64,000 nucleotides of DNA. Source: Lineus longissimus. Lineage: Eukaryota; Nemertea; Pilidiophora; Heteronemertea; Lineidae. Each line of letters starts with the position of its first letter. Position 1 is the first letter of the stretch. Below the pieces are notes generated by a model. The model was not told the DNA's origin and did not search any database. It was given only the letters and a program-made list of their open reading frames with translations. This document shows positions 1-13,970 of this stretch, in pieces. The position numbers and the translations under genes were made by a program. The stretch covers positions 14,609,292 through 14,673,291 of the forward strand of contig NC_088312.1 in assembly GCF_910592395.1 (NCBI RefSeq), read 5' to 3'.

Positions 1-835
1 TTTAAGCAGAGATGTTGGCATATTAAAGTACTGACACCTCTTGTTTTAAGCAGAGATGTTGGCATATTAAAGTACTGACACCTCTTGTTTTAAGCAGAGA
101 TGTTGGCATATCAAAGTACTGACACCCTTTGTTTTAAGCAGAGATGTTGGCATATTAAAATATTGACACCCTTGTTTTAAGCAGAGATGTTGGCATATCA
201 AAGTATTTACACCCTTTGTTTTAAGCAGAGATGTTGGCATATTAAAGTACTGACACCTCTTGTTTTAAGCAGAGATGTTGGCATATCAAAGTATTTACAC
301 CCCATGTTTTAAGCAGAGATGTTGGCATAATAAAGTATTGACACCCTTGTTTTAGGCAGAGATGTTGGCATATTAAAGTACTGACACCCCTTGTTTTAAG
401 CAGAGATGTTGGCATATTAAAGTATTGACACCCTTTGTTTTAAGCAGAGATGTTGGCATATCAAAGTATTGACACCCTAGTTTTAGGCAGAGATGTTGGC
501 ATATTAAAGTACTGACACCCCTTGTTTTAAGCAGAGATGTTGGCATATTAAAGTATTGACACCCTTGTTTTAGGCAGAGATGTTGGCATATTAAAGTACT
601 GACACCCCTTGTTTTAAGCAGAGATGTTGGCATATTAAAGTATTGACACCCTTGTTTTAGGCAGAGATGTTGGCATATCAAAGTATTGACACCATTGTTT
701 TAAGCAGAGATGTTGGCATATCAAAGTATTGACACCATTGTTTTAAGCAGAGGTGTTGGCATATCAAAGTATTTACACCCTTTGTTTTAAGCAGAGATGT
801 TGGCATATTGAACTATGACACCCTTTGTTTTAGGC
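1..835 (+). repeat. higher-order copy A1 within the satellite
   Basis: This block recurs at an offset of 1,693 bases (1694 to about 2525), with the same order of variant units. It shows a segmental duplication of about 38 units rather than unit-by-unit homogenisation. Confidence 0.85.
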
Positions 836-905
836 AGAGATGTTGGCATATCAAAGTATTGACACCCTTGTTTTAGGCAGAGATGTTGGCATATCAAAGT
901 ATTGA

Positions 906-1670
906 CACCATTGTTTTAAGCAGAGATGTTGGCATATCAAAGTATTGACACCATTGTTTTAAGCAGAGATGTTGGCATATCAAAGTATTTACACCATTGT
1001 TTTAAGCAGAGATGTTGGCATATTAAAGTATTGACACCATTGTTTGAAGCAGAGATGTTGGCATATTAAAGTATTGACACCATTGTTTTAAGCAGAGATG
1101 TTGGCATATTAAAGTATTGACACCCTTGTTTTAAGCAGAGATGATGTCATATTAAAGTATTGACACCATTGTTTTAAGCAGAGATGTTGGCATATTAAAG
1201 TATTGACACCATTGTTTTAAGGAGAGATGTTGGCATATCAAAGTACTGACACCCTTCGTTTTAAGCAGAGATGTTGGCATATCAAAGTATTGACACCATT
1301 GTTTTAAGCAGAGATGTTGGCATATCAAAGTATTTACACCATTGTTTTAAGCAGAGATGTTGGCATATCAAAGTATTGACACCCTTGTTTTAAGCAGAGA
1401 TGTTGGCATATTAAAGTATTGACACCCTTGTTTTAAGCAGAGATGTTGGCATATCAAAGTATTGACACCATTGTTTTAAGCAGAGATGTTGGCATATTAA
1501 AGTACTGACACCCTTTGTTTTAAGCAGAGATGTTGGCATATCAAAGTATTTACACCCCTTGTTTTAAGCAGAGATGTTGGCATATCAAAGTACTGACACC
1601 CTTTGTTTTAAGCAGAGATGTTGGCATATCAAAATATTGACACCCTTGTTTTAAACAGAGATGTTGGCAT
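906..1670 (+). repeat. higher-order copy B1 within the satellite
   Basis: Matches 5666-6430 at offset 4,760, including a rare variant unit reading GAGATGATG in place of GAGATGTTGG (1139 and 5899). That rare variant marks the duplication. Confidence 0.8.
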
Positions 1671-1693
1671 ATCAAAGTATTTACACCCTTTGT

Positions 1694-2525
1694 TTTAAGC
1701 AGAGATGTTGGCATATTAAAGTACTGACACCTCTTGTTTTAAGCAGAGATGTTGGCATATTAAAGTACTGACACCTCTTGTTTTAAGCAGAGATGTTGGC
1801 ATATCAAAGTACTGACACCCTTTGTTTTAAGCAGAGATGTTGGCATATTAAAATATTGACACCCTTGTTTTAAGCAGAGATGTTGGCATATCAAAGTATT
1901 TACACCCTTTGTTTTAAGCAGAGATGTTGGCATATTAAAGTACTGACACCTCTTGTTTTAAGCAGAGATGTTGGCATATCAAAGTATTTACACCCCATGT
2001 TTTAAGCAGAGATGTTGGCATAATAAAGTATTGACACCCTTGTTTTAGGCAGAGATGTTGGCATATTAAAGTACTGACACCCCTTGTTTTAAGCAGAGAT
2101 GTTGGCATATTAAAGTATTGACACCCTTTGTTTTAAGCAGAGATGTTGGCATATCAAAGTATTGACACCCTAGTTTTAGGCAGAGATGTTGGCATATTAA
2201 AGTACTGACACCCCTTGTTTTAAGCAGAGATGTTGGCATATTAAAGTATTGACACCCTTGTTTTAGGCAGAGATGTTGGCATATTAAAGTACTGACACCC
2301 CTTGTTTTAAGCAGAGATGTTGGCATATTAAAGTATTGACACCCTTGTTTTAGGCAGAGATGTTGGCATATCAAAGTATTGACACCATTGTTTTAAGCAG
2401 AGATGTTGGCATATCAAAGTATTGACACCATTGTTTTAAGCAGAGGTGTTGGCATATCAAAGTATTTACACCCTTTGTTTTAAGCAGAGATGTTGGCATA
2501 TTGAACTATGACACCCTTTGTTTTA
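1694..2525 (+). repeat. higher-order copy A2 within the satellite
   Basis: Second copy of the 1-835 block. The two diverge after about 2525, where the units change to the AAACTATTGACACC variant. Confidence 0.85.
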
Positions 2526-3424
2526 AGCAGAGATGTTGGCATATTAAACTATTGACACCCCTTGTTTTAAGAAGAGATGTTGGCATATCAAAGTATTGAC
2601 ACCTTTTGTTTTAAGCAGAGATGTTGGCATATCAAAGTATTTACACCCCTTGTTTTAAGCAGAGATGTTGACACCCTTTGTTTTAAGCAGAGATGTTGGC
2701 ATATTGAACTATGACACCCTTTGTTTTAAGCAGAGATGTTGGCATATTAAACTATTGACACCCATAGTTTTAAGCAGAGATGTTGGCATATTAAAGTATT
2801 GACACCCTTTGTTTTAAGCAGAGATGTTGGCATATTGAACTATGACACCCTTTGTTTTAAGCAGAGATGTTGGCATATTAAACTATTGACACCCCTTGTT
2901 TTAAGAAGAGATGTTGGCATATCAAAGTATTTACACCCTTTGTTTTAAGCAGAGATGTTGGCATATTAAACTATTGACACCCCTTGTTTTAAGTAGAGAT
3001 GTTGGCATATCAAAGTATTGACATCATTTGTTTTAAGTAGAGATGTTGGCATATTAAAGTACTAACACCCTTTGTTTTATGCAGTGATGTTGGCATATCA
3101 AAGTATTGACACCCTTTGTTTTAAGTAGAGATGTTGGCATATCAAAGTATTGACACCCCTTGTTTTAAGTAGAGATGTTGGCATATTAAAGTACTGACAC
3201 CCTTTGTTTTATGTAGTGATGTTGGCATATCAAAGTATTGACACCCTTTGTTTTAAGTAGAGATGTTGGCATATCAAAGTATTGGCACCCTTTGTTTTAA
3301 GCAGAGATGTTGGCATATCAAAGTATTGCCACCCTTTGTTTTAAGTAGAGATGTTGGCATATTAAAGTATTGACACCCTTGTTTTAAGCAGAGATGTTGG
3401 CATATCAAAGTATTTACACCCCAT

Positions 3425-4272
3425 GTTTTAAGCAGAGATGTTGGCATATTAAAGTATTGACACCCTTGTTTTAGGCAGAGATGTTGGCATATTAAAGTAC
3501 TGACACCCCTTGTTTAAGCAGAGATGTTGGCATATTAAAGTATTCACACCCTTTGTTTTAAGCAGAGATGTTGGCATACCAAAGTATTGACACCCTTGTT
3601 TTAGGCAGAGATGTTGGCATATTAAAGTACTGACACCCCTTGTTTTAAGCAGAGATGTTGGCATATTAAAGTATTGACACCCTTGTTTTAGGCAGAGATG
3701 TTGGCATATTAAAGTACTGACACCCCTTGTTTTAAGCAGAGATGTTGGCATATTAAAGTATTGACACCCTTGTTTTAGGCAGAGATGTTGGCATATTAAA
3801 GTACTGACATCCCATGTTTTAAGCAGAGATGTTGGCATATTAAAGTATTGACACCCTTGTTTTAGGCAGAGATGTTGGCATATTAAAGTACTGACACCCC
3901 TTCTTTTAAGCAGAGATGTTGGCATATTAAAGTATTGACACCCTTGTTTTAGGCAGAGATGTTGGCATATTAAAGTACTGACACCCCTTGTTTTAAGCAG
4001 AGATGTTGGCATATTAAAGTATTGACACCCTTGTTTTAGGCAGAGATGTTGGCATATCAAAGTATTGACACCATTGTTTTAAGCAGAGATGTTGGCATAT
4101 CAAAGTATTGACACCATTGTTTTAAGCAGAGATGTTGGCATATCAAAGTATTTACACCATTGTTTTAAGCAGAGATGTTGGCATATTAAAGTATTGACAC
4201 CATTGTTTTAAGCAGAGATGTTGGCATATTAAAGTATTGACACCATTGTTTTAAGCAGAGATGTTGGCATAT
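3425..4272 (+). repeat. higher-order copy C1 within the satellite
   Basis: An 848-bp block of alternating TAGGC and TAAGC units that recurs at 5022-5869 (offset 1,597). Confidence 0.85.
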
Positions 4273-5021
4273 TGAAGTATTGACACCCTTTGTTTTAAGC
4301 AGAGATGTTGGCATATTGAACTATGACACCCTTTGTTTTAAGCAGAGATGTTGGCATATTAAACTATTGACACCCCTTGTTTTAAGAAGAGATGTTGGCA
4401 TATCAAAGTATTGACACCTTTTGTTTTAAGCAGAGATGTTGGCATATCAAAGTATTTACACCCCTTGTTTTAAGCAGAGATGTTGACACCCTTTGTTTTA
4501 AGCAGAGATGTTGGCATATTAAACTATTGACACCCATAGTTTTAAGCAGAGATGTTGGCATATTAAAGTATTGACACCCTTTGTTTTAAGCAGAGATGTT
4601 GGCATATTGAACTATGACACCCTTTGTTTTAAGCAGAGATGTTGGCATATTAAACTATTGACACCCCTTGTTTTAAGAAGAGATGTTGGCATATCAAAGT
4701 ATTGACACCCTTTGTTTTATGCAGTGATGTTGGCATATCAAAGTATTGACACCCTTTGTTTTAAGTAGAGATGTTGGCATATCAAAGTATTGACACCCCT
4801 TGTTTTAAGTAGAGATGTTGGCATATTAAAGTACTGACACCCTTTGTTTTATGTAGTGATGTTGGCATATCAAAGTATTGACACCCTTTGTTTTAAGTAG
4901 AGATGTTGGCATATCAAAGTATTGGCAGCCTTTGTTTTAAGCAGAGATGTTGGCATATCAAAGTATTGCCACCCTTTGTTTTAAGTAGAGATGTTGGCAT
5001 ATTAAAGTATTCACACCCTTT

Positions 5022-5869
5022 GTTTTAAGCAGAGATGTTGGCATATTAAAGTATTGACACCCTTGTTTTAGGCAGAGATGTTGGCATATTAAAGTACTGA
5101 CACCCCTTGTTTAAGCAGAGATGTTGGCATATTAAAGTATTCACACCCTTTGTTTTAAGCAGAGATGTTGGCATACCAAAGTATTGACACCCTTGTTTTA
5201 GGCAGAGATGTTGGCATATTAAAGTACTGACACCCCTTGTTTTAAGCAGAGATGTTGGCATATTAAAGTATTGACACCCTTGTTTTAGGCAGAGATGTTG
5301 GCATATTAAAGTACTGACACCCCTTGTTTTAAGCAGAGATGTTGGCATATTAAAGTATTGACACCCTTGTTTTAGGCAGAGATGTTGGCATATTAAAGTA
5401 CTGACATCCCATGTTTTAAGCAGAGATGTTGGCATATTAAAGTATTGACACCCTTGTTTTAGGCAGAGATGTTGGCATATTAAAGTACTGACACCCCTTC
5501 TTTTAAGCAGAGATGTTGGCATATTAAAGTATTGACACCCTTGTTTTAGGCAGAGATGTTGGCATATTAAAGTACTGACACCCCTTGTTTTAAGCAGAGA
5601 TGTTGGCATATTAAAGTATTGACACCCTTGTTTTAGGCAGAGATGTTGGCATATCAAAGTATTGACACCATTGTTTTAAGCAGAGATGTTGGCATATCAA
5701 AGTATTGACACCATTGTTTTAAGCAGAGATGTTGGCATATCAAAGTATTTACACCATTGTTTTAAGCAGAGATGTTGGCATATTAAAGTATTGACACCAT
5801 TGTTTTAAGCAGAGATGTTGGCATATTAAAGTATTGACACCATTGTTTTAAGCAGAGATGTTGGCATAT
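5022..5869 (+). repeat. higher-order copy C2 within the satellite
   Basis: Second copy of 3425-4272. It reads the same through the run of alternating units, then passes into block B2 instead of the AAACTATTG units that follow C1. Confidence 0.85.
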
Positions 5870-6430
5870 TAAAGTATTGACACCCTTGTTTTAAGCAGAG
5901 ATGATGGCATATTAAAGTATTGACACCATTGTTTTAAGCAGAGATGTTGGCATATTAAAGTATTGACACCATTGTTTTAAGGAGAGATGTTGGCATATCA
6001 AAGTACTGACACCCTTCGTTTTAAGCAGAGATGTTGGCATATCAAAGTATTGACACCATTGTTTTAAGCAGAGATGTTGGCATATCAAAGTATTTACACC
6101 ATTGTTTTAAGCAGAGATGTTGGCATATCAAAGTATTGACACCCTTGTTTTAAGCAGAGATGTTGGCATATTAAAGTATTGACACCCTTGTTTTAAGCAG
6201 AGATGTTGGCATATCAAAGTATTGACACCATTGTTTTAAGCAGAGATGTTGGCATATTAAAGTACTGACACCCTTTGTTTTAAGCAGAGATGTTGGCATA
6301 TCAAAGTATTTACACCCCTTGTTTTAAGCAGAGATGTTGGCATATCAAAGTACTGACACCCTTTGTTTTAAGCAGAGATGTTGGCATATCAAAATATTGA
6401 CACCCTTGTTTTAAGCAGAGATGTTGGCAT
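5666..6430 (+). repeat. higher-order copy B2 within the satellite
   Basis: Partner of 906-1670. Small differences (GATGATGTC against GATGATGGC, AAACAG against AAGCAG) show limited divergence since duplication. Confidence 0.8.
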
Positions 6431-8252
6431 ATCAAAGTATTTACACCCCATGTTTTAAGCAGAGATGTTGGCATAATAAAGTATTGACACCCTTGTTTTA
6501 GGCAGAGATGTTGGCATATTAAAGTACTGACACCCCTTGTTTTAAGCAGAGATGTTGGCATATTAAAGTATTGACACCCTTTGTTTTAAGCAGAGATGTT
6601 GGCATATCAAAGTATTGACACCCTAGTTTTAGGCAGAGATGTTGGCATATTAAAGTACTGACACCCCTTGTTTTAAGCAGAGATGTTGGCATATTAAAGT
6701 ACTGACACCCCTTGTTTTAAGCAGAGATGTTGGCATATTAAAGTACTGACACCCCTTGTTTTAAGCAGAGATGTTGGCATATTAAAGTATTGACACCCTT
6801 GTTTTAGGCAGAGATGTTGGCATATCAAAGTATTGACACCATTGTTTTAAGCAGAGATGTTGGCATATCAAAGTATTGACACCATTGTTTTAAGCAGAGG
6901 TGTTGGCATATCAAAGTATTTACACCATTGTTTTAAGCAGAGATGTTGGCATATTAAAGTATTGACACCATTGTTTTAAGCAGAGATGTTGGCATATTAA
7001 AGTATTGACACCCCTTGTTTTAAGCAGAGGTGTTGGCATATCAAAGTATTGACACCATTGTTTTAAGCAGAGATGTTGGCATATCAAAGTATTGACACCA
7101 TTGTTTTAAGCAGAGGTGTTGGCATATCAAAGTATTGACACCATTGTTTTAAGCAGAGATGTTGGCATATTAAAGTATTGACACCCTTGTTTTAAGCAGA
7201 GATGTTGGCATATTAAAGTATTGACACCCCTTGTTTTAAGCAGAGATGTTGGCATATCAAAGTATTTACACCATTGTTTTAAGCAGAGATGTTGGCATAT
7301 CAAAGTATTGACACCCTTGTTTTAAGCAGAGATGTTGGCATATTAAAGTATTGACACCCTTGTTTTAAGCAGAGATGTTGGCATATCAAAGTATTGACAC
7401 CATTGTTTTAAGCAGAGATGTTGGCATATCAAAGTATTGACACCATTGTTTTAAGCAGAGATGTTGGCATATTAAAGTACTGACACCCTTTGTTTTAAGC
7501 AGAGATGTTGGCATATCAAAGTATTTACACCCTTTGTTTTAATCCGAGATGTTGGCATATCAAAGTACTGACACCCTTTGTTTTAAGCAGAGATGTTGGC
7601 ATATCAAAATATTGACACCCTTGTTTTAAGCAGAGATGTTGGCATATCAAAGTATTTACACCCTTTGTTTTTAGCAGAGATGTTGGCATATTAAAGTACT
7701 GACACCTCTTGTTTTAAGCAGAGATGTTGGCATATTAAAGTACTGACACCTCTTGTTTTAAGCACAGATGTTGGCATATTAAAGTATTGACACCATTGGT
7801 TTAAGCAGAGATGTTGGGATATTAAAGTATTTACACCCTTTGTTTTAAGCAGAGATGTTGGCATATTAAAGTATTGACACCATTGTTTTAAGTAGAGATG
7901 TTGGCATATTAAAGTATTTACACCCTTTGTTTTAAGCAGAGATGTTGGCATATCAAAGTACTGACACCCTTTGTTTTAAGCAGAGATGTTGGCATATTAA
8001 AGTACTGACACCTCTTGTTTTAAGCAGAGATGTTGGCATATTAAAGTACTGACACCTCTTGTTTTAAGCACAGATGTTGGCATATTAAAGTATTGACACC
8101 ATTGTTTTAAGCAGAGATGTTGGCATATTAAAGTATTTACACCCTTTGTTTTAAGCAGAGATGTTGGCATATTAAAGTATTGACACCATTGTTTTAAGCA
8201 GAGATGTTGGCATATTAAAGTACTGACACCCCTTGTTTTAAGCAGAAATGTT

Positions 8253-11200
8253 GGCTGCCTTCGCCTATGTTTTGCCTCCTGCACCTGAGAATAACCTGGT
8301 GCCTTACACACTCGCCCCTCCTTCCTTTTGTACAGCTAGCTTTTGTCCCAAACTGTGATAGGCAGTTGAGGTGATCATTACCAAATCACTGTTCTTGATC
8401 TCTGACTGAGTAGAGTCCATCTTCCTTATGGCCGTGATGATTAGCATGGGATTGTTAAGGCTATCCTAAGTAGCAATGATGCTTTGTGAGGATGATGGAG
8501 CTGGCAAAGCCCCATCATCCATAATGAAGGTAATGTGGACACTGCCACTGCCGTACACAAACTGGGCTGTCTAATATTGATCACGCCAGAAATCAACTGT
8601 CCGTGTGGGGACGGTCGGGTACAGATGTAGGCAAGACACAACGAAGTAACAATCAGTGGAATGATTGTTAGAGCACCAAGCTCATTAATAGGAGATAGTG
8701 GGAAGGATCACCATTGTTCTGTTTCAGTGCCCTTGAGTAAGGCACGAAACCAACATTGAAGCAGACAAAAAACAAAGTTCCTGAGGCCGTGCTGTCAGTA
8801 AGCATCTAAAATGATCAAAAATATGTTACAGATGTAGTTGCAACGTGTCTCAGAGTCGCATTCAACAATTGATGAGTCAGCACATTTCTTCAGCCAAATC
8901 TAAAAACACCTGTTCGTAACTGAGCAGAAGAGATAGAATGGGATAATGGGGAAAATGCAATTTCTTCTTCACCTTTTCAATATCATACAATTATTTAAGT
9001 ACATGCATTGTTATAGTGGACAGAGCAATAAAAACGATGACATCTGTTCTTAACCCAGGGCAGCGGCAGAACGGATACAGGTGAATAAAGTTCTATAGAA
9101 AGAACTGATTACAATTTCAAAATTAAATATTTAGAAGCCTGTTATCAACAATAGGTCTACTGTTATATTAGAACACAAGTGATGTTTTATTGTGGTGAAG
9201 CGGGAAGGGTTACTTCATGTCCATCATCAATACCTAGCATGCTTGTTCAGGCCTGGCCACGAAACTTCCCCAACACAATGTCGATGTGGCAGAAATAGAT
9301 GACACATACATCTCTAAGGTAGAGGGGCATTTTACATGTTACTATATGGTTAGGACTCAATTGCATTTCTTGGCATTATAGTGACCAGTCAGAGGGAGAG
9401 TCCATTTTTCACTACATGTTTCTAACTTTCGAAGGGCAAAGAAACTTAGAGTTTAGTGTCTTGCTCAAGGACACAAAGACAGCTGCGAGCGTTCCACGAG
9501 TTGAACCAACAACCTCCAGATTATCAGCCTGTCACTTCAATCTCTATGCTACTGATCTCCGTGGGACAAAGATTATTCATAATCCTAATAGGACTTGGCA
9601 GAGTCAGCTCCATGATGGTCCCATACCACAAACCAAGTTATCACAGCCAAGAGAGGGAATACTTGATATTTTTGCGCCTGGTTCATTAATGAAGTATGAT
9701 GGCGAGGTACTTAATGTCAATTTGTGTTGGACCATCACACCACAGACTGACAAACCCAATATGGTTATAAAACTGTGAGAGATGGTATTAAATATAGCCA
9801 TAAACGACTGACAGAAGCATACACCATTACATAGGAAAATAGAACAACTATATTTTGAAATGAGACAAGCTTTCAACTCAGTAGTATCAGACAACAATAA
9901 TTTTTTACTGATATTTTGGCTTGCACCTCCCAAACAACAAAGTTTTAGGGGAAATAATTTGCCAAACTGGCTCCATAACCTATATGATTACATGCGCGTG
10001 CCTGAAAAGTCAGGGATTTTGATGGTATCGCTGGTGTCCAAAGTCTATCAAGGGCCTTCCATCCTCTTGCAAACAGGGCCTACAACACGACTTCTCCTCA
10101 CGCATTTTTCTGAGGGAGTATATGTATCGAATGAAATGGCCTGTTATTATCAGAATGAGGGACTTCAGGTGTGACAGTTATGGAAAGAATTCATTTTTTG
10201 AGTTAGAAATGCTTTTCAAGATCCCAACTGCCATTATCAGCGTCGACACACTGATTATGACCACTGTATAATTGGTCATTATGAAAATTAAGTATATTTA
10301 GTAGTTTCTACATTTAAACAGTGATGAGAATATGGGGTTATTTTCTTCTTTTTTTGAAGACAGAAAGTTGACCCCTCAAAATGTACCAGCACTGAAAGGG
10401 TAAAGCTGGCCCCTTTGCCAACCCTTTTTTAATATTCTGCAGGTTATGTAAGCTGAGGGCCTATATATCTATTACTTGGCCCACTATTCAACCGCAATTT
10501 AAACCATGGGCGAAATTAGATTTTCTATCAGTCATGGTACATCTACTAAAGTGCAACCACGTTATCACAAAGCACCTTTGGCAGTGCCACTGTGATAAAA
10601 CCACTTATTTATCTCGTTCGTGTATCAAACTAACAGGCGATTTATAGACAGGCACCAGATTCCATTTCACACGGCAGAGACCACCGTAATTCTGAGAGCG
10701 TTGATGGCACTTTCTCCCCTACTTGGTATCCAACATATGTTCACCCATTGAAACTCTCAAACCCATTACAACAATATCCTGTCAGGAGTCCAAATGATGA
10801 GTCTGGTATTGTTCCATATATTTGCTCATCCTGAAATTGCCTCTTAAGGCCTAGCACATCTGGTTGTAACCATGGCAACTTATGTTTTAATCAGCAGTGC
10901 CAATTACAGGCACGAAACTGCTTCTGGTTCTTATCATTGAAATCTGAATTCAAGCGGATATTGTAGCTCAGACTAATTTATCATTTATCATATTAGTGCC
11001 ATTCATAGGCCTAGAATGCCTGGTATGAAACCCTGGTAACAACGTCATTTCAAGTGTAAAGTTTTCTTATAAAGGTTCATTTGAGGATCTTAACTAAGCA
11101 GTGTAGTATCTTAGCCAGATGACATACAAATTGACATCCCATCCTTAGACAAAACTTTGATCCTAAAAAGATCCAAGCAACCAGCAAACCAGAGATTTTG

Positions 11201-13000
11201 ACAGCAACCTGCAACAATTATCATAGAAGACAAAACCTCTCAGCCAGAACAATAATCGGTCATCACTGCAACCTGCATTTGATATTAAACTTGGTGATGA
11301 CGGTAATTCACTGCAGACAAACAATCCTTTTATCACACATCGCAGTGATAATTACCCCAGGTCTCTGCAATAAATCTCTCATACCATGTAATTATAGAAT
11401 AATGTTGAGTGTAATAATTTTCAAATAATGTAGACGACAAAATATTCACACCCTTTTGCGGGTTCAAGACAAAAAAGAAAAAATTTCCAGTTTTGGCACA
11501 TAAAATATTTGTTTTCCCAATCGAAAAGACTTTCTATGATTATTGTATTCACAGAATCCGTGAAAATAAAATGTCTATAAAAATGTGTGGCCATTTACAG
11601 TCTACTCACTTGCAGAGATATGCTTGTCAGAGATATGTGACCTATTGATCTGTCAAATCAAAACTTGGTTGTATTCTGTATGATCTGGACTCGTACACCA
11701 TTGATTTCCCCACAGGGTTGAAAACAAGAATTGACAATTCATCCAGTCCAGTATCACGTGAGCAATCAAGACAACAGAACTGTAGCGGAAATTGGATGTT
11801 ATAGGTCAAATGACTGAAAGAAGCCAGACAACATCTTGTGACTGGAAATATTCTGTCAATTTGTCTGCAATTTCAAAAGGTGACCAATCTGAAATGTTCT
11901 GGATTCAAGCGTTGGGTTCCAAGGGGTTTTAAAGTAGCTGTCACATGCAGCAAGCTGTTTGTAGCCCCCTACTTGGCTGGTAGTCATCCCGACCCTCTCG
12001 AGTTTTGGACTCCACTACGCTGGCCGGGACTTTGTTACACCAACCCTTGACGAAGAAACCAGCACGCATCATGCATCAGCAAGTGTTCACTTATCGAGCA
12101 TGACTATCGCTATCCCTTTCCCAGTCTGACGATCTCTGCAACTTTGTGTCTGATTCACAAACTGCAGAATAATTTTGCACTGAAGTCTATGCAGTGTCCC
12201 AAGAAGATTATAAATGCAAACCATGTGAAGTTGTCTTGAAATCGAGTACATATCAGCAGTGTTCTGGCAATGGAAAGTGAGATCTATTCCAAAATTGCTT
12301 ATTTTCTGATCAATCAGTAATTTGAATCAAGCTCAAATAAAGTTCATTAAAAAATTTTATTTGTGATAAATAATTAGAACTAACACAACATTTATTTCAA
12401 GGCAAAATGTAAAGAGGTTTCATTTCAAAACCAATAACTCATTAGCATTATAATGCAGCCTCCCTAATTACCTCTTGTAAAACACAATTTTCAATTTTCA
12501 ATTAAAATCTGAACATTTGACGTTATGCATGTAAACAACGAAAGCAGTCATTGATTAGCATAGCCTACTCCAAGTGCTTTTCATATATCCTCCAGTATAG
12601 CGAGTATTGACCCCAAATCTCATCTACCACATACCACACCACTCAATGGTCTAGGGTCTGAAATATTAATTTGGACCATCAACTTTATTAATACGCGCAT
12701 TGAATGACTCTTTAATATTTCAGAGTCAGTTTCGAAGATTTGTTGAGCTAACAACTAACTAAATAGGTTTTCACTGGAGATTCAATTCTCTAGCTTTTGA
12801 AAACAGGGTGAACTTTTATCAAAGATCCCAATTTTTTCCAATCCCAAGAGCACCCTGATCTCATCCCAGATCTCGAACCCACGAAGAGAATGCTGAAATG
12901 AGTAAGGAAACTCATTTGGTTCAGGTTTAGCCCACTAGATAGAGCTGGTGTAGTTTAAATTGTTTCAAAGAGACGATTGCCATAGTTGATGGAACCCCTG
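8253..13000. other. unique noncoding stretch
   Basis: No convincing gene. The open frames here (up to 120 codons at 9416-9778) lack recognisable domains, and the longest overlaps a SINE-like stretch. The sequence is AT-rich and of mixed composition. Confidence 0.6.
9448..9552 (-). repeat. SINE-like, tRNA-derived fragment
   Basis: The stretch reads like the complement of a tRNA-derived SINE head: CTTGCTCAAGGACACA, then a B-box-like GAGTTGAACCAACAACC and AGCCTGTCACTTCAATC. Similar wording recurs in many marine invertebrate SINEs. Ends are not clear, so limits are approximate. Confidence 0.4.
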
Positions 13001-13002
13001 TC

Positions 13003-13118
13003 TGATGACGTAGATCGACGACATTGGCCACAGAACCGTCGGGCGGTAATGACGTAGATCTACGTCAGTGGCTACAGAACCATTGGGTGGTAATGACGTA
13101 GATCAATGTCATTGGGCA
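13003..13118. repeat. 46-bp minisatellite, about 2.5 copies
   Basis: GACGTAGATC followed by a variable CATTGGCCACAGAACC and GGGCGGTAAT block, repeated near 13006, 13052 and 13097 with about 80-90% similarity. Confidence 0.75.
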
Positions 13119-13120
13119 AC

Positions 13121-13868
13121 TTAGGTGTTAAAGACACAGCCTCCCACCAACGTTCTGATCTGCATTTATCAGAATCATCTTCAGCTGCAATATTTAGCAT
13201 ACACATACTGAACTTGTTAATGAACTCTGACTGCATAAAAAGACAAAGAGAAAACGACCATCAATCGTATCAGCAAACAGTATCAGACATTCTTTATACA
13301 TGTCATACTATTACCTTCCCATCACACTCAGGAGCAAATTCTGCATGAGCTCGCCAAAGCTTTTTATTCAACCAGGAAAGCTATATTCAGAATAGGAAAT
13401 GAAATGTCCAGTTATGCATGCAAGATAGCTGGACAAAAAACTTCAATAAGAAATTCTGCTAGGAGTATCACCAAGAAGAAATAAAGAGTACTCTTTATTA
13501 CTCTTAGTATCATCCATGAATAGGTAATACAGTATAGACTGGAGATGGTTTGCACTCGTGGAGTTCATATACAAAACCCACTAAATCAACTTCAGGTCTT
13601 TTTGAGTAAACAGAGGTTTCTGCTGCACTCTTGCGGTAAAAGTGGTGTTTTCTTGCATATTTTTCGCTGTGGTCTAGCAAGTTTTGCTTTTATTTCAAAT
13701 GGTTGGTTTTGGGGGTTTAGTACGTCACAATCATTTTACCAAAATTGTCTCATTTTTGCCCGGAATGGCATTTAGCATCTTTCATACCTTAACTCTTCAC
13801 ATGTTTCTTAAACAAAAAGATAGAGATAACCACACAACCACCCATCTCCAAGAGCAAAAAAAGACCCT
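13121..13868. other. noncoding stretch
   Basis: No gene or recognisable repeat. Short open frames here have no family features. Confidence 0.5.
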
Positions 13869-13970
13869 ATGATTGGCTGATAATTGGGTAATGCTCTGAC
13901 CGGAATTGGTTGATGATCAGGTTGCTCTGACCGGAATTGGTTGTTGATCGGGTAATGCTTGGACCGGAAA
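13869..13970. repeat. short tandem repeat, about 3 copies
   Basis: GATTGG(C/T)TG.TGAT..GG(TAAT)GCTCTGACCGGAA recurs three times with indels (unit 35-40 bp). Confidence 0.65.

Larger units (their letters stand above)
1..8252. repeat. 44-bp satellite array, about 187 units
   Basis: Uninterrupted head-to-tail array. Each unit holds the core GCAGAGATGTTGGCATAT, then AAAGTA(C/T)TGACACC and a short variable CCC/CAT-TTGTTTTA linker. Unit length is 43-45 bp, mostly 44. Units differ at a few recurring positions (AT(T/C)AAA, ACTGAC/ATTGAC/ATTTAC, TAAGC/TAGGC). The array starts before base 1 and ends at 8252, where the last diverged unit runs into unique sequence. Long open frames on the minus strand are a by-product of the periodic sequence and not genes. 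Its chromosomal role (pericentromeric, subtelomeric or interstitial) cannot be told from sequence. Confidence 0.97.

Noticed and set aside
1-8252. CRISPR-like array
   Set aside because: There are no unique spacers: the whole 44-bp period is repeated, and the context is eukaryotic.
373-8311. Long minus-strand open frames with a repeating MPTSLLKTRGVSTLICQ peptide
   Set aside because: They follow from a stop-free frame of the 44-bp satellite; frames break whenever the unit length varies and there is no start, splice or domain support.
9416-9778. 120-codon open frame
   Set aside because: It overlaps a SINE-like stretch and has no domain or codon signal.
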